Assembly: GCA_965247915.1 (NCBI GenBank)
Contig: OZ252048.1
Coordinates: forward strand, 124,001-188,000
DNA length: 64,000 nucleotides
DNA from: JAKZRT01 sp965247915
GTDB taxonomy: Bacteria; Pseudomonadota; Alphaproteobacteria; Rhodobacterales; Rhodobacteraceae
Direction of reading: 5' to 3'
In this document: piece after piece, positions 42,521 through 51,715 of the stretch
Layout: each line of letters opens with the position of its first letter
How positions within the stretch are numbered: the first letter of the stretch is position 1
Made by a program: the position numbers and the translations under genes
The notes under the pieces: model-generated
The model's input: only the letters and a program-made list of their open reading frames with translations
What the model was told of the DNA's origin: nothing
The model's database searches: none

Positions 42521-44143
42521 ATGACAAGAAAGATCAGTACTCTGGCAGCATTGCTGCTGGCCAGTTCGCTTGTGACCGCACCGCTTTATGCGGCCGGTAC
42601 GCACCCTGAGACCGGCGAGGCGCTCGCCGACGACCAGACCTTCGTTTATCGCGTTCTCGACGAACACAGCTCGGTTGACCCGCAGGTTGTCGAAGACGTT
42701 TCCGGTTCGGAACTTGTCCGCGACCTGTTTGAAGGCCTGATGAACCAGGACGAAGACGGCAACCTCGAGCCCGGCGTGGCGATGCATTTCGAGGCCAACG
42801 ACGCCAAGACAGTTTACACGTTTACTCTGCGCGACGATGCCAAATGGTCGAACGGCGACGCGGTTACGGCAGGCGATTTTGTTTACGCCTGGCAGCGTGC
42901 CGTGAACCCTGAACTGGCATCGCCCTATTCGTGGTTCATGGAACTGATGTCGATTGAAAACGCATCCGCCATTCTGGCTGGCGAAAAGCCGATTGAAGAA
43001 TTGGGCGTCTCGGCCATCGACGATCACACTTTCCAGGTGCGCCTGACAGCCGCTCTGCCGTATTTCGCGGCAATGACCACCCATGCCACCACTTTCCCCG
43101 TGCATCAGACGACGGTTGAGGCGCATGGAAACGAATGGACCAAGCCCGGCAACATCATCTCGAACGGTGCCTACATCCTGACCGAGCATCTGCCGAACGA
43201 ACGGTCGGTGCGCGAACGCAACATCCTGTACTGGAACAACGACGCGACGATCATCGACAAGGTTGTGGCGCTGGTCATCAACGACGAAAACGTGGCGCTG
43301 ACCCGTTACATGGCGGGCGAGCTGGACCGGACCGAAATTCCGGCCGGTCAATATCCGCGTCTGTCCAAATCGAACCCGGACGAGACCACGGTGTTCCCGC
43401 GGCTCTGCAGCTATTACTACACCATCAACCTGACCGACACGACCAACCCGGCCCTGCTGGACGTTCGTGTGCGTCAGGCGCTGTCGCTGGCTGTGGACCG
43501 TGACATCATCGTCGAGAAGGTTACCGCCGGCGGTCAGTTCCCGGCCTATACGTTCACGCCCGAAGCCACCGCCGGCTTTAACGTGCCGGAGGTCGCGGCG
43601 GCGGGCATGACGCAAGCCGAGCGCGATGCCCTGGCCAAAGAGCTGTTGGCCGAGGCCGGTTACGGCGACGGGCTGGAGATCGAACTGATCTACAACACCT
43701 CGGAAGGCCACAAGAAGATTGCCATCGCGATCAGCCAGATGTGGAAGCAGAAACTGGGCGTGACCGTCGAACTGGCCAACCAGGAATGGAAGACCTTCCT
43801 GGAAACCCGTGGCGGTCAGGACTACCAGATCGCCCGCGCCGGTTGGTGTGGCGATTATAACGAGGCCTCGACCTTCCTCGATCTGGTTGACAGCAACTCC
43901 AGCTACAACGACGCCAAGTATTCGAATGCCGACGTCGATGCGATGCTGGCTTCGGCAAAAACCGCGGCCGATGCGACCGATCTTTACACCAAGATCGAAC
44001 AGATGATCGCCGAAGACGTGCCGATCATCCCGATCTATCACTATGCCGGGAACTACATGATCGACACCGATCTGAAAAACTGGCCGGTCGGAAACGTCGA
44101 ACAGAACTGGTATTCGCGCAACCTTTATAAGGTCGCAGAATAA
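42521..44143 (+). CDS. oppA: Oligopeptide ABC transporter, periplasmic binding protein (OppA-type)
   Basis: A 540-residue periplasmic protein of the SBP_bac_5 family. The signal peptide (residues 1-25) ends in PLYAAG. Family motifs are FVYRVLDEHSSVDPQVVEDV near the N-terminus and VRVRQALSLAVDRDIIVEKV in the middle. The closest resemblance is to OppA/MppA peptide-binding proteins. A strong AGGGAGGA lies upstream. A hairpin lies between it and the permease genes, fitting the usual excess of binding protein over permease. Confidence 0.93.
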   Translation: MTRKISTLAALLLASSLVTAPLYAAGTHPETGEALADDQTFVYRVLDEHSSVDPQVVEDVSGSELVRDLFEGLMNQDEDGNLEPGVAMHFEANDAKTVYTFTLRDDAKWSNGDAVTAGDFVYAWQRAVNPELASPYSWFMELMSIENASAILAGEKPIEELGVSAIDDHTFQVRLTAALPYFAAMTTHATTFPVHQTTVEAHGNEWTKPGNIISNGAYILTEHLPNERSVRERNILYWNNDATIIDKVVALVINDENVALTRYMAGELDRTEIPAGQYPRLSKSNPDETTVFPRLCSYYYTINLTDTTNPALLDVRVRQALSLAVDRDIIVEKVTAGGQFPAYTFTPEATAGFNVPEVAAAGMTQAERDALAKELLAEAGYGDGLEIELIYNTSEGHKKIAIAISQMWKQKLGVTVELANQEWKTFLETRGGQDYQIARAGWCGDYNEASTFLDLVDSNSSYNDAKYSNADVDAMLASAKTAADATDLYTKIEQMIAEDVPIIPIYHYAGNYMIDTDLKNWPVGNVEQNWYSRNLYKVAE

Positions 44144-44162
44144 TCATCTGCCGATAATATCA

Positions 44163-44192
44163 GCGCCGCCCGTGACCCGGGCGGCGCTTATT
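44163..44192 (+). terminator. Strong hairpin between oppA and oppB
   Basis: GCGCCGCCCG (44163-44172) pairs perfectly with CGGGCGGCGC (44178-44187) over 10 bp, followed by TTATTT. It is well placed for partial termination or mRNA 3'-end protection after the binding-protein gene. Confidence 0.8.
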
Positions 44193-44217
44193 TCGATTCA
44201 CTCACCGGGTCCTTGAC

Positions 44218-45141
44218 ATGCTTGGCTTTATTATCAACCGGCTCGCCTTCGCGATCCCGACGATGCTTGTGATGATCATCGTCTGCTTCGTGCTGATGCA
44301 CACGGCCCCCGGCGGGCCCTTCACCTCGGAAAAACCGCTGCCGCCGCAGGTTCTGGCCAATATCGAGGCGCGCTATGGTCTCGATCAGCCCTATTGGAAG
44401 CAACTGGCCGATTATGTCGGCAATATTGTATTCCACTTCGATTTCGGCCCGTCGTTCAAATACAAGGACCGCGACGTCAACGACATCATCGCCCAGGGCT
44501 TCCCAATCACGCTGACCTATGGCCTCTGGTCCTTTGTCGTGGCCTCGACCGTCGGAATATCGCTTGGGGTGGTGGCGGCCATCAAGCAAAATAGCTGGAT
44601 CGACTATCTGGCGGTGGCATTTTCTTTCTCGGCCCAGGCGCTGCCCAACTTCGTGATGGGGCCTATCCTGATTCTGATCTTCACGCTGTATCTGGGGTGG
44701 CTGCCCGGCGGCGGCTGGAACGGCGGCCAGATCGAATATCTGATCCTGCCGGTCATCGCCTTGTCGACCTCGTTTATGGCCTCGATTGCGCGGATCACCC
44801 GGTCGTCGATGCTTGAAGTGCTGAATTCTAACTTCGTCCGCACTGCGCAGGCCAAGGGCCTGCCGATGCGCCAGGTGATCTGGCGTCATGCGATGAAACC
44901 GACAATGTTGCCGGTGGTCAGCTATCTGGGCCCGGTTTTTGTCTATGTCATCACCGGCTCGGTCTTTGTGGACATCTATTTCTCGACCGGCGGCCTAGGT
45001 CAGTCATACGTCAACTCGGCCCTGAACCGTGACTATGCGGTGCTGCTGGGCACGACGATCCTCTACGGCTCGCTGACGATCACGTTCAATCTGATCACCG
45101 ACCTGCTGTACGCCTGGTTCGACCCCCGCATCCGGTATTGA
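44218..45141 (+). CDS. oppB: Oligopeptide ABC transporter permease (OppB-type)
   Basis: A 307-residue inner-membrane permease with six hydrophobic segments. It starts MLGFIINRLAFAIPTMLVMI, typical of OppB/DppB. The EAA loop that contacts the ATPase reads RTAQAKGLPMRQVIWRHAMK (about residues 205-225). The C-terminus has GGLGQSYVNSALNRDYAVLLG. ATG at 44218 is 26 bases after the hairpin; its Shine-Dalgarno is weak. oppC follows after 4 bases. Confidence 0.94.
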   Translation: MLGFIINRLAFAIPTMLVMIIVCFVLMHTAPGGPFTSEKPLPPQVLANIEARYGLDQPYWKQLADYVGNIVFHFDFGPSFKYKDRDVNDIIAQGFPITLTYGLWSFVVASTVGISLGVVAAIKQNSWIDYLAVAFSFSAQALPNFVMGPILILIFTLYLGWLPGGGWNGGQIEYLILPVIALSTSFMASIARITRSSMLEVLNSNFVRTAQAKGLPMRQVIWRHAMKPTMLPVVSYLGPVFVYVITGSVFVDIYFSTGGLGQSYVNSALNRDYAVLLGTTILYGSLTITFNLITDLLYAWFDPRIRY

Positions 45142-45145
45142 TGAG

Positions 45146-46054
45146 ATGAGCGAGATACTGACAGACCCCGACGAGGCCACCGAAGTTCGCGGCCGGTCGC
45201 TGTGGCAGGACGCATACGCCCGGTTTTTCCGCAACCGGGCCGCGTTTGGTGCGGTCATCGTATTGTCGATCATGGTGGTCTTTGTCATCATCGGTCCGCT
45301 CTTCGCCCAATGGTCAAACGAAGAGATCGACTGGGCCATAATGGGCAACGTTGCCGAAATGGGAAGGCCGTCAATCGGTTCCGGCCATTTCTTTGGCACC
45401 GATGAACTGGGCCGCGACCTTTACGCGCGCAGTATCCAGGGCACCCGGACTTCGCTTTTGGTGGGGCTGGTCGGCGCGTCCGTGGCGCTGATCGTCGGCA
45501 CCAGTTATGGCGCGATCGCGGGCTTTGTCGGCGGCCGTACCGATAACTTCATGATGCGCAATGTCGATATCCTGCTGGCGATCCCGTCGACACTGGTCAT
45601 CATCCTGTTGATGGTGATTTTCGAGCGGTCGCTGTTCATGCTCTTTGTGGGTCTGGGCCTGACCGGCTGGCTGACCATGAGCCGGGTGGTGCGGGGCCAG
45701 ACTCTCAGCCTGAAAAACCGCGAATTCGTCGAGGCGGCCCGTGCCGCCGGCGTGTCGGGCCCGATGATCATCTGGCGCCACATCATGCCCAACCTTCTGG
45801 GGGTGGTGATTGTCTATGCCTCGCTTTTAGTGCCCGAAATGATATTGGCGGAAAGTTTCATCTCGTTCCTGGGGCTTGGCGTGCAGGAACCCAACACCTC
45901 GCTGGGGCGGCTGATCGCCGAGGGCGCGGGCACCATGGCATACGGCACGCTCTGGCAGCTGATGATCCCGCTGTCGTTCTTCCTGATCACCATCATCTGC
46001 ATGTTTTTCATCGGCGACGGTTTGCGCGACGCCCTTGATCCGAAGGACCGCTAA
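45146..46054 (+). CDS. oppC: Oligopeptide ABC transporter permease (OppC-type)
   Basis: A 302-residue inner-membrane permease. A short cytoplasmic N-terminus with RSLWQDAYARFFRNRAAFGA leads into the first helix, as in OppC/DppC. HFFGTDELGRDLYARSIQGT is the family signature after helix 1. The EAA loop reads EAARAAGVSGPMIIWRHIMP. It is followed after one base by the ATPase gene, so the three genes are tightly coupled. Confidence 0.94.
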   Translation: MSEILTDPDEATEVRGRSLWQDAYARFFRNRAAFGAVIVLSIMVVFVIIGPLFAQWSNEEIDWAIMGNVAEMGRPSIGSGHFFGTDELGRDLYARSIQGTRTSLLVGLVGASVALIVGTSYGAIAGFVGGRTDNFMMRNVDILLAIPSTLVIILLMVIFERSLFMLFVGLGLTGWLTMSRVVRGQTLSLKNREFVEAARAAGVSGPMIIWRHIMPNLLGVVIVYASLLVPEMILAESFISFLGLGVQEPNTSLGRLIAEGAGTMAYGTLWQLMIPLSFFLITIICMFFIGDGLRDALDPKDR

Positions 46055-46055
46055 G

Positions 46056-47882
46056 ATGGCGTTGCTGGACATCCGCAATCTGCGCGTCACTTTCGACACC
46101 CCCGACGGCCAGGTCGAGGCGGTCAAGAACATTTCGCTTTCGATCAACCCCGGCGAATGCCTGGGCATCGTCGGCGAAAGCGGCTCGGGCAAAAGCCAGA
46201 GCTTTCTGGCCACCATGGGGCTTTTGGCGCGCAACGGGACCGCGACAGGGTCGGTTATGTTGCAGGGCGAAGAGGTTCTGAACCTGGCGCCCGCCGATCT
46301 GAACCACATTCGCGGCAGCGCCATGACGATGATCTTCCAGGACCCGCTGACCGCGCTGACCCCGCACCTGCGGATCGGGGATCAATTGGCCGAAGTGTTG
46401 CGCATTCATTCCGATATGCGCGGGGCCGCGATTACCCGGCACTGCGTGGACTGGCTGGAAAAGGTCAAAATGCCCGACGCGGCGCGGCGGATGGGCCAGT
46501 TCCCGCACGAACTTTCCGGCGGCCAGCGCCAGCGCGTGATGATCGCCATGGCGATGCTGCTGAGCCCACAGTTGCTGATCGCTGATGAACCGACCACGGC
46601 GCTCGATGTGACCGTGCAGGCCGAAATTCTCGACCTGATCGCGGATTTGCAGAAAACCGAAGGCACCGCCGTTGCCCTGATCACCCACGACATGGGCGTC
46701 GTGGCGCGCATGTGCGACCGGATCGAGGTCATGCGCCACGGCGAATATGTCGAAAGCGGCGACGTGGAAGACATTTTCTATCGCCCCGCGCACCCCTATA
46801 CTAGGGCGCTTCTGGACGCGATGCCGCGGCTCGACACGCCGTATCCGCCAACCGGGGTTACCGCCTCGGGCGAACCGCTGCTGCGCGCCGACGATATGCG
46901 GGTCGAATTCACCGTGCGCGGGCAGGGCGGGATTTTTGGCCGCAAGTTCGCGCTGAAGGCGGTCGATGGTGTCACCTTTGATGTCGGGCAGGGCGAAACC
47001 CTTGGCCTGGTGGGCGAAAGCGGTTGCGGCAAGTCCACGCTGGCGCGCGCGGTCCTGCAACTCATTCCACCGACCGGCGGCCATGTGTCCTGGCTGGGCA
47101 ACGAACTGACCGGGCTACAGGCGCACCAGTTGAAAAAGCACCGCAAGGACCTGCAGATCGTCTTTCAGGACCCGCTGGCCAGCCTCGACCCGCGCATGAC
47201 CATATCCGCCTCGATCGCCGAACCGCTGGCGACCCACCGGCCCGATCTGTCGGCGACCGAACGCAAGCGGCAAGTGATCGAGATGATGGAAAAGGTCGGC
47301 CTGCCGCAAAACATGGTCAACCGCTATCCGCACGAACTTTCGGGCGGCCAGAACCAGCGCGTCGGCATCGCGCGGGCCATGATTAACAAGCCGCGGCTGA
47401 TTATCTGCGACGAGGCCGTGTCGGCGCTCGATGTATCGGTGCAGGCCCAGATTCTCGCGCTGTTGAATGACCTGCGCGAAGAGTTTGGCATGTCGATGAT
47501 CTTCATCAGCCACGATCTTTCGGTGGTGCGCGAAGTCGCCGACCGGATCATGGTGCTCTATCTTGGCCGCATCGTCGAAATGGCCGACCGCAACACCATT
47601 TTCGAAGACGCCCGCCACCCCTATACCCGGTCGCTGATCTCGGCGGTGCCGGTGCCCGACCCACGCGTCGAACGGGCGCGCCAGCGCCTGAAACTGGCCG
47701 GCGATCTGCCGTCGGTGACGGACCCGCGCGCGCCGCTGCGGTTCCTGCCCTCGCGCATCGACGCCGGCGATCTGGGCTATCGGCCCAAGCTGGAAGAGGT
47801 GGGTCCTGGTCATTGGGTGGCCGAACACGACGCCATCGACGCCATCGTGACCGGCATTGCCCAAGAAGCGGCAACCGCCTGA
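46056..47882 (+). CDS. Fused double ATPase of oligopeptide ABC transporter (OppD-OppF)
   Basis: A 608-residue protein with two complete ABC ATPase domains. In the first the Walker A is GESGSGKS, the signature is LSGGQRQR and the Walker B is LLIADEP. In the second these are GESGCGKS, LSGGQNQR and LIICDEA. Each domain is followed by an oligopeptide-type C-terminal tail with HPYTR (residues about 247 and 525). In E. coli OppD and OppF are separate proteins. The second Walker B has Ala after the catalytic Glu (DEAVSALD instead of DEPTSALD), as often seen in OppF/DppF. ATG at 46056 is preferred over 46035, which lies inside oppC. Confidence 0.93.
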   Translation: MALLDIRNLRVTFDTPDGQVEAVKNISLSINPGECLGIVGESGSGKSQSFLATMGLLARNGTATGSVMLQGEEVLNLAPADLNHIRGSAMTMIFQDPLTALTPHLRIGDQLAEVLRIHSDMRGAAITRHCVDWLEKVKMPDAARRMGQFPHELSGGQRQRVMIAMAMLLSPQLLIADEPTTALDVTVQAEILDLIADLQKTEGTAVALITHDMGVVARMCDRIEVMRHGEYVESGDVEDIFYRPAHPYTRALLDAMPRLDTPYPPTGVTASGEPLLRADDMRVEFTVRGQGGIFGRKFALKAVDGVTFDVGQGETLGLVGESGCGKSTLARAVLQLIPPTGGHVSWLGNELTGLQAHQLKKHRKDLQIVFQDPLASLDPRMTISASIAEPLATHRPDLSATERKRQVIEMMEKVGLPQNMVNRYPHELSGGQNQRVGIARAMINKPRLIICDEAVSALDVSVQAQILALLNDLREEFGMSMIFISHDLSVVREVADRIMVLYLGRIVEMADRNTIFEDARHPYTRSLISAVPVPDPRVERARQRLKLAGDLPSVTDPRAPLRFLPSRIDAGDLGYRPKLEEVGPGHWVAEHDAIDAIVTGIAQEAATA

Positions 47883-48345
47883 TCCCATGTTTCGGGCCGG
47901 ACCAAGGGCGGCCCCGCGAACCGGCAATTGCAGCAAAACTCTGCACAATTGCCCAATTGCTGTGCCAATTGCCCGGGGTCTTGCGCGTTTCCACCCATTT
48001 GGCGCGAAATCTGAATCAAATCCCGCAACAGACTGTTTCCCGGAATAGCTCAAATTGGCCCGAAACCGGCCCGCCGCTGCCGCATTGCCCGCCTAGAAAT
48101 TGCATTGTGCAGTGACGAGTGCTTGAGTAACCCCGCCCTCGGTTCACCTGTACGGCCGAGGGCGGGACGTCACACCCCGCAACAGCTCCGCCACCCAAAG
48201 CAGATACAACTGCCGCCCGCGTCAGGTATTCGTCTATTTCCCGCAGGTGGCGGTCGATTTCGTCGGCATCGGTGAAAGTTGATCCCCGGTTGACTCTGCC
48301 GTCTCAGTATCAAAGCACTATGCTTAGGGAACAGGAGGGACGAAA
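47883..48345. other. Intergenic region after the peptide transporter operon
   Basis: 463 bases without a supported gene. Four copies of CAATTGC lie at 47925, 47946, 47954 and 47966. An 11-bp stem CCCGCCCTCGG / CCGAGGGCGGG (48132-48166) with a 13-base loop could be the operon's 3' structure, but no T-run follows. AACAGGAGGGA just before 48346 is the ribosome binding site of the next gene. Confidence 0.55.
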
Positions 48346-48816
48346 ATGCAGAAAACCAAATCATTGGCGCTGGCGGCAGTTGTATCTGCTTTGGGTGCGG
48401 CAGCCTCGGCGGAAAATATCGTAGCCTCTGACCCGGGTGTCCTGGTGGCGTATTTCTTCGATCAGGGAATTCCCGCAAAGCTAACCAAAGACGACTATGG
48501 CGATCCATTGATTGATGCACGATATTTTGGGACAAATTTCCAAATCTACTACTATGGCTGTACCGGTGGTGAAAATTGCCGGTCGATCCAGTTCTTTAGC
48601 GGCTACCGGACCGACGGAAGAATCTCGCTGGAGCAGATAAATTCCTGGAATACCAGCGAACGCTATGCGCGCGCCTATCTGAGCGAAAACCTGAGTGCGC
48701 GAATCGAGTATGATGTACAACTGGGCAATACCGGGATGACGGAAGAGGATTTTAACTCGGTGTTTTCGCTCTGGACCCAGAGTGTGGAAAATTTTGAGGA
48801 ATTCATTGACTGGTGA
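48346..48816 (+). CDS. Exported YbjN-domain protein
   Basis: A 156-residue protein with a signal peptide (about residues 1-22, ending AAASA). The mature part resembles the YbjN family as found in Rhodobacterales: DDYGDPLIDARYFGTNFQIY, the Cys-containing YYGCTGGENCRSIQF, RISLEQINSWN and the C-terminal SVFSLWTQSVENFEEFIDW. The two Cys residues may pair in the periplasm. The function is unknown. A strong ribosome binding site AGGAGGGA precedes ATG at 48346. Its coding sequence is less GC-rich than its neighbours. Confidence 0.8.
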   Translation: MQKTKSLALAAVVSALGAAASAENIVASDPGVLVAYFFDQGIPAKLTKDDYGDPLIDARYFGTNFQIYYYGCTGGENCRSIQFFSGYRTDGRISLEQINSWNTSERYARAYLSENLSARIEYDVQLGNTGMTEEDFNSVFSLWTQSVENFEEFIDW

Positions 48817-48971
48817 AATTAGGCTGGGTTGGCCGTTGGTTCCCGAACCGCGGCATTGTTCCGCCTTTCAGCGCGGCGCATCGCAATTTCGGGTCTAGAG
48901 CCTCGTCCTGAATATCTGCGTTTTCGCCATTCCTTTTCCAGCCGGAGTCTCTAACTGCCACGCCGGGTCCG

Positions 48972-49185
48972 GACAGGCGCAAGATCCACCTCGCCACAGT
49001 CTTCGCCGGTCAAAACGTTGGCATCAATCAAGTTGAGGACAAAACCTGGATGGTGAGCTTCATGCCCTGCGATCCCGGGTTCTTCGACACCAAAACAAAG
49101 AAATTCGAACCGATACCTGACCCCTTCGATGCGAAACTGTTACCCATGTCTTAGGAATAAACCGTAAACCATGTCTCCGGTATGG
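48972..49185 (+). pseudogene. 3' remnant of an IS481-type transposase and IS end
   Basis: The plus strand from 48972 reads RKIHLATVFAGQNVGINQVE followed by DKTWMVSFMPCDPGFFDT and ends DAKLLPMS with stop TAG at 49152-49154. This is the C-terminal extension typical of one IS481 transposase branch. After the stop, TGTTACCCATGTCTTAGG and CCGTAAACCATGTCTCCGG resemble that element's terminal repeats. The N-terminal catalytic part is missing. It lies between the YbjN gene and tRNA-Met, and the rest of 48817-49198 shows nothing else. Confidence 0.75.
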
Positions 49186-49198
49186 ACCCTGAATAACT

Positions 49199-49275
49199 TG
49201 GTAGCGGAGGAGGGACTTGAACCCCCGACACGCGGATTATGATTCCGCTGCTCTAACCAGCTGAGCTACTCCGCC
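49199..49275 (-). tRNA. tRNA-Met (CAU), elongator type
   Basis: A 77-base tRNA with encoded CCA. The acceptor stem is GGCGGAG pairing with CTCCGCT (one mismatch or wobble at its base). The D-arm contains AGCTCAGCTGGTTAGAGC. The anticodon stem is GCGGA / TCCGC with loop ATCATAA, anticodon CAT. The T-arm contains GGGGGTTCAAGTCCCTCC. The overall form matches the elongator tRNA-Met of alphaproteobacteria rather than the initiator (normal first pair, no three G:C run). A lysidine-modified tRNA-Ile cannot be wholly excluded. Confidence 0.93.
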
Positions 49276-49339
49276 GCCCAAGCAGCGCGGTGGTATGCGA
49301 CGGGCGCTGGTGCGTCAAGGGACAAATCGGGGCGCCCGT

Positions 49340-49777
49340 TCAGACGTCCAGCCAGATCGTTACCGGCCCGTCGTTGACCAGCTCAACGGCCATATCGGCA
49401 CCAAAGCGGCCGCGCTGAACCAGGACGCCGAGTGCTGCAAGATCGTCCGCGAAAGCCGCGTAAAGTGCGGCGCCCAACTCGGGTGGCGCGGCGGTCGAAA
49501 ACCCCGGTCGGTTGCCGCGCGTGGTGTCTGCGGCCAAGGTGAACTGGCTGACCACCAGCGCCGCGCCCCCGCAATCGACAACCGACCGGTTCATCCGCCC
49601 CTCGTCGTCGCGAAAGATGCGCAGCTTTGCAACCTTCGTGGCCAGCGCCGCGGCGCGCGCGCGGTCGTCGCCAGCCATCGCGCAGACCAAAATCATCAGC
49701 CCGCCGGCAATCTCGCCAATCACCGCGCCCCCGACGGAGACCGAGGCCCGCGACACCCGTTGCACCAGCGCCCTCAC
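49340..49777 (-). CDS. dtd: D-aminoacyl-tRNA deacylase
   Basis: A 145-residue cytoplasmic enzyme that removes D-amino acids from tRNA. It starts MRALVQRVSRASVSVGG and carries the two active-site motifs SQFTLAADTTRGNRPGF (Ser-Gln-Phe-Thr) and NDGPVTIWLDV (Gly-Pro with cis bond). The length is standard. Its ATG overlaps the stop of the sugar kinase gene (49774-49777), so the two are coupled. Confidence 0.97.
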   Translation of the reverse strand: MRALVQRVSRASVSVGGAVIGEIAGGLMILVCAMAGDDRARAAALATKVAKLRIFRDDEGRMNRSVVDCGGAALVVSQFTLAADTTRGNRPGFSTAAPPELGAALYAAFADDLAALGVLVQRGRFGADMAVELVNDGPVTIWLDV

Positions 49778-50694
49778 AGCTCGGACACGAATGGCGGATT
49801 GGCCCCGGCGCGCCCCACCGTCACCGCAGCGGCGCGAACGCCTAGGCTGAGGGCGGCGCGCAGGGTCGGTTCATCCAAGGTATCCAGCGCCTCTTTGTTC
49901 AACTTGTCGTGCAGGTGCAGGGCGGCCAAAACGCCGGCGTTGAACGTGTCGCCCGCCCCGACGGTATCGACCACAACCGCCGGGCGGCCGGGAAAAAACA
50001 CCTGGTGATCGCGCGTATAGGCCCGCGCGCCGACCGCGCCCTCGGTAATCAGCACCAGCCGGGGCCCACGCCCGAGGATTTGGCGCGCCATGTCGTCGCG
50101 GTCGCTGCCGGCCGCAAACCAGGCAAGGTCTTCGATTGAAAATTTCACGATATCCGCCTGGCTGATCATCGCATCCAGCCGCGCGCGATAGGCGGTTTCG
50201 TCGCCGATGAAACCGGGCCGAATGTTCGGGTCCAGCGCGATCACGCGGGTCCCGGCCTGGCGCGCGCAGAATGTGGCCAGGGTATCGCCGCAGGGCTCAA
50301 CCGCCAGGCTGATGCCGCCAAAAAAAAGCGCTTCGCAAGCGTCGGGCAATTCGGGCAGGTCGCCCGCCGTCAGCATCCGCCCGGCGGTGTTTTCGTCGTA
50401 AAAGGCGTAATCTGACTGGCCATCCTCCAAAGTGACAAACGCCAGCGTCGTTGGCCGGTCGCTGACGACAGCGGCGCTGAAATCGACCCCGGCCGCGGTC
50501 AGCGCTGCTTGCAGCATCACGCCAAACAGATCGGTCGAAAGGCCGGTAAAGAACCCGACCGGGGCGCCCAGCCGGCCAAGCGCGATGGCGGTGTTGAAGA
50601 CCGCGCCACCGGGGGTGGGCACAAAAGCCGCGCCGCCGCCCACGGCGTCGCGCGGCAGCATGTCGATCAGTGCTTCGCCGCAACAGATGATCAT
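49774..50694 (-). CDS. PfkB-family carbohydrate kinase (fructokinase-like)
   Basis: A 306-residue cytoplasmic sugar kinase. The N-terminal motif CCGEALIDMLPRD and GGAVFNTAIALGRLG bind the sugar. The C-terminal signature VDTVGAGDTFNAGVLAAL contains the catalytic Asp. The resemblance is to fructokinases. ATG at 50694 is preferred, with GGAGAA upstream, over the Met at 50742. Downstream it is coupled to dtd. No sugar transporter is adjacent. Confidence 0.9.
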   Translation of the reverse strand: MIICCGEALIDMLPRDAVGGGAAFVPTPGGAVFNTAIALGRLGAPVGFFTGLSTDLFGVMLQAALTAAGVDFSAAVVSDRPTTLAFVTLEDGQSDYAFYDENTAGRMLTAGDLPELPDACEALFFGGISLAVEPCGDTLATFCARQAGTRVIALDPNIRPGFIGDETAYRARLDAMISQADIVKFSIEDLAWFAAGSDRDDMARQILGRGPRLVLITEGAVGARAYTRDHQVFFPGRPAVVVDTVGAGDTFNAGVLAALHLHDKLNKEALDTLDEPTLRAALSLGVRAAAVTVGRAGANPPFVSEL

Positions 50695-50752
50695 TACGTT
50701 CTCCGGTCGGACCGGTCTACGCGGCGACGCGCGCAACATCAATCTGTGCGGT

Positions 50753-51706
50753 TTAACTTTCGCCCGCGAAAAACTCGGCCGCCATCGCGCGCGCCAGCGG
50801 CGCGGCCTGGGCCTCGGACATGCCGACGCGCAGGCGCGGATCGTAAAGCATGCGCAGCAACAGCTCGTCGTGGGTGGTCAGAAGGCCAAATTCCTCGTCG
50901 TCGTTAAAGATCGAGGGCCGCGCCGTCGGGCTGTCGTTGGCCAGACCCAGACTCTGGGCAAGCTCTTCGTGGATGCAGCTCGCGCGCATCAGGTCCGGGT
51001 GCTCGCCGCGAATGACCGCGACCGCCTTGGTGTAGGGCGACGCAGCATCGGCGCTCGAAAACGCAAACACCAGACAAAAGAGATTGCGCGGCATGCCGAC
51101 CACCGTGTCGACGGTTTCATCGCCAATTCCGGGGACCAGGCTGCGCAGACGCGGGCCATAGGCCACCCGCTCGTCTTCGTTCAGGATCAGCACATGAAAG
51201 TTGGGCCTCGGCCCGCCCACCCAGATGCTGAGCCCGGTCAGGCGGCCCAGCCGCGCCGCGTATGCCTGGATCAACCGCAGGTCGCGCCAGCGGTCGTCGG
51301 CGGGCACGCTGGCGCCAAATTCGACGCCTATGACGACCGGCTCTTCCCACCTGCGCAAGTGGCTCGGCGTGGCGCGGGCCACCAGCCGCCCGCCCTGGCG
51401 CGTATATTCATCAAAGAGCGCGATGCGGACAAAATTCGCCGCCAGATCGCGCGCGGTGAAGGGCGCACCGGGTCCGCCGCCGTCGGTTCGCAGCAACCCC
51501 TGAGACAAAAGATCGCTCTGCACGCCCGCGTAATAGTCCGACAAGGCAAGGCTTTGCGCTGACCGCGGCGGGTCGGAGCGGCCGTCGCCGCCTGCCAGGC
51601 CCGGGGCGGTGACAATGGCGGGGGGAAAGAAAACCTCGCAACCGGCAAGCGCCAAGCCGGTCAGAACCAACGCACCCAGTCGAAATATATGTCGGTAAAT
51701 CGTCAA
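50753..51706 (-). CDS. DUF2927 lipoprotein, putative metalloprotease fold
   Basis: A 317-residue protein with a lipobox signal (LTGLALAGCEVF, Cys23). The central part contains NFHVLILNEDERVAYGP, and the C-terminal part has CIHEELAQSLGLANDSP followed by RPSIFNDDEEF, which matches DUF2927. The HExxA-like HEELAQ helix resembles a zinc-protease site, though the function is not established. It is followed on the same strand by dtd/kinase and preceded after 9 bases by the TelA-like gene. Confidence 0.85.
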   Translation of the reverse strand: MTIYRHIFRLGALVLTGLALAGCEVFFPPAIVTAPGLAGGDGRSDPPRSAQSLALSDYYAGVQSDLLSQGLLRTDGGGPGAPFTARDLAANFVRIALFDEYTRQGGRLVARATPSHLRRWEEPVVIGVEFGASVPADDRWRDLRLIQAYAARLGRLTGLSIWVGGPRPNFHVLILNEDERVAYGPRLRSLVPGIGDETVDTVVGMPRNLFCLVFAFSSADAASPYTKAVAVIRGEHPDLMRASCIHEELAQSLGLANDSPTARPSIFNDDEEFGLLTTHDELLLRMLYDPRLRVGMSEAQAAPLARAMAAEFFAGES

Positions 51707-51715
51707 TTATTTCCC

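Noticed and set aside
42455..44041. 528-codon minus-strand frame opposite oppA
   Set aside because: GC-rich shadow; the plus strand encodes a complete binding protein with signal peptide and strong ribosome binding site.
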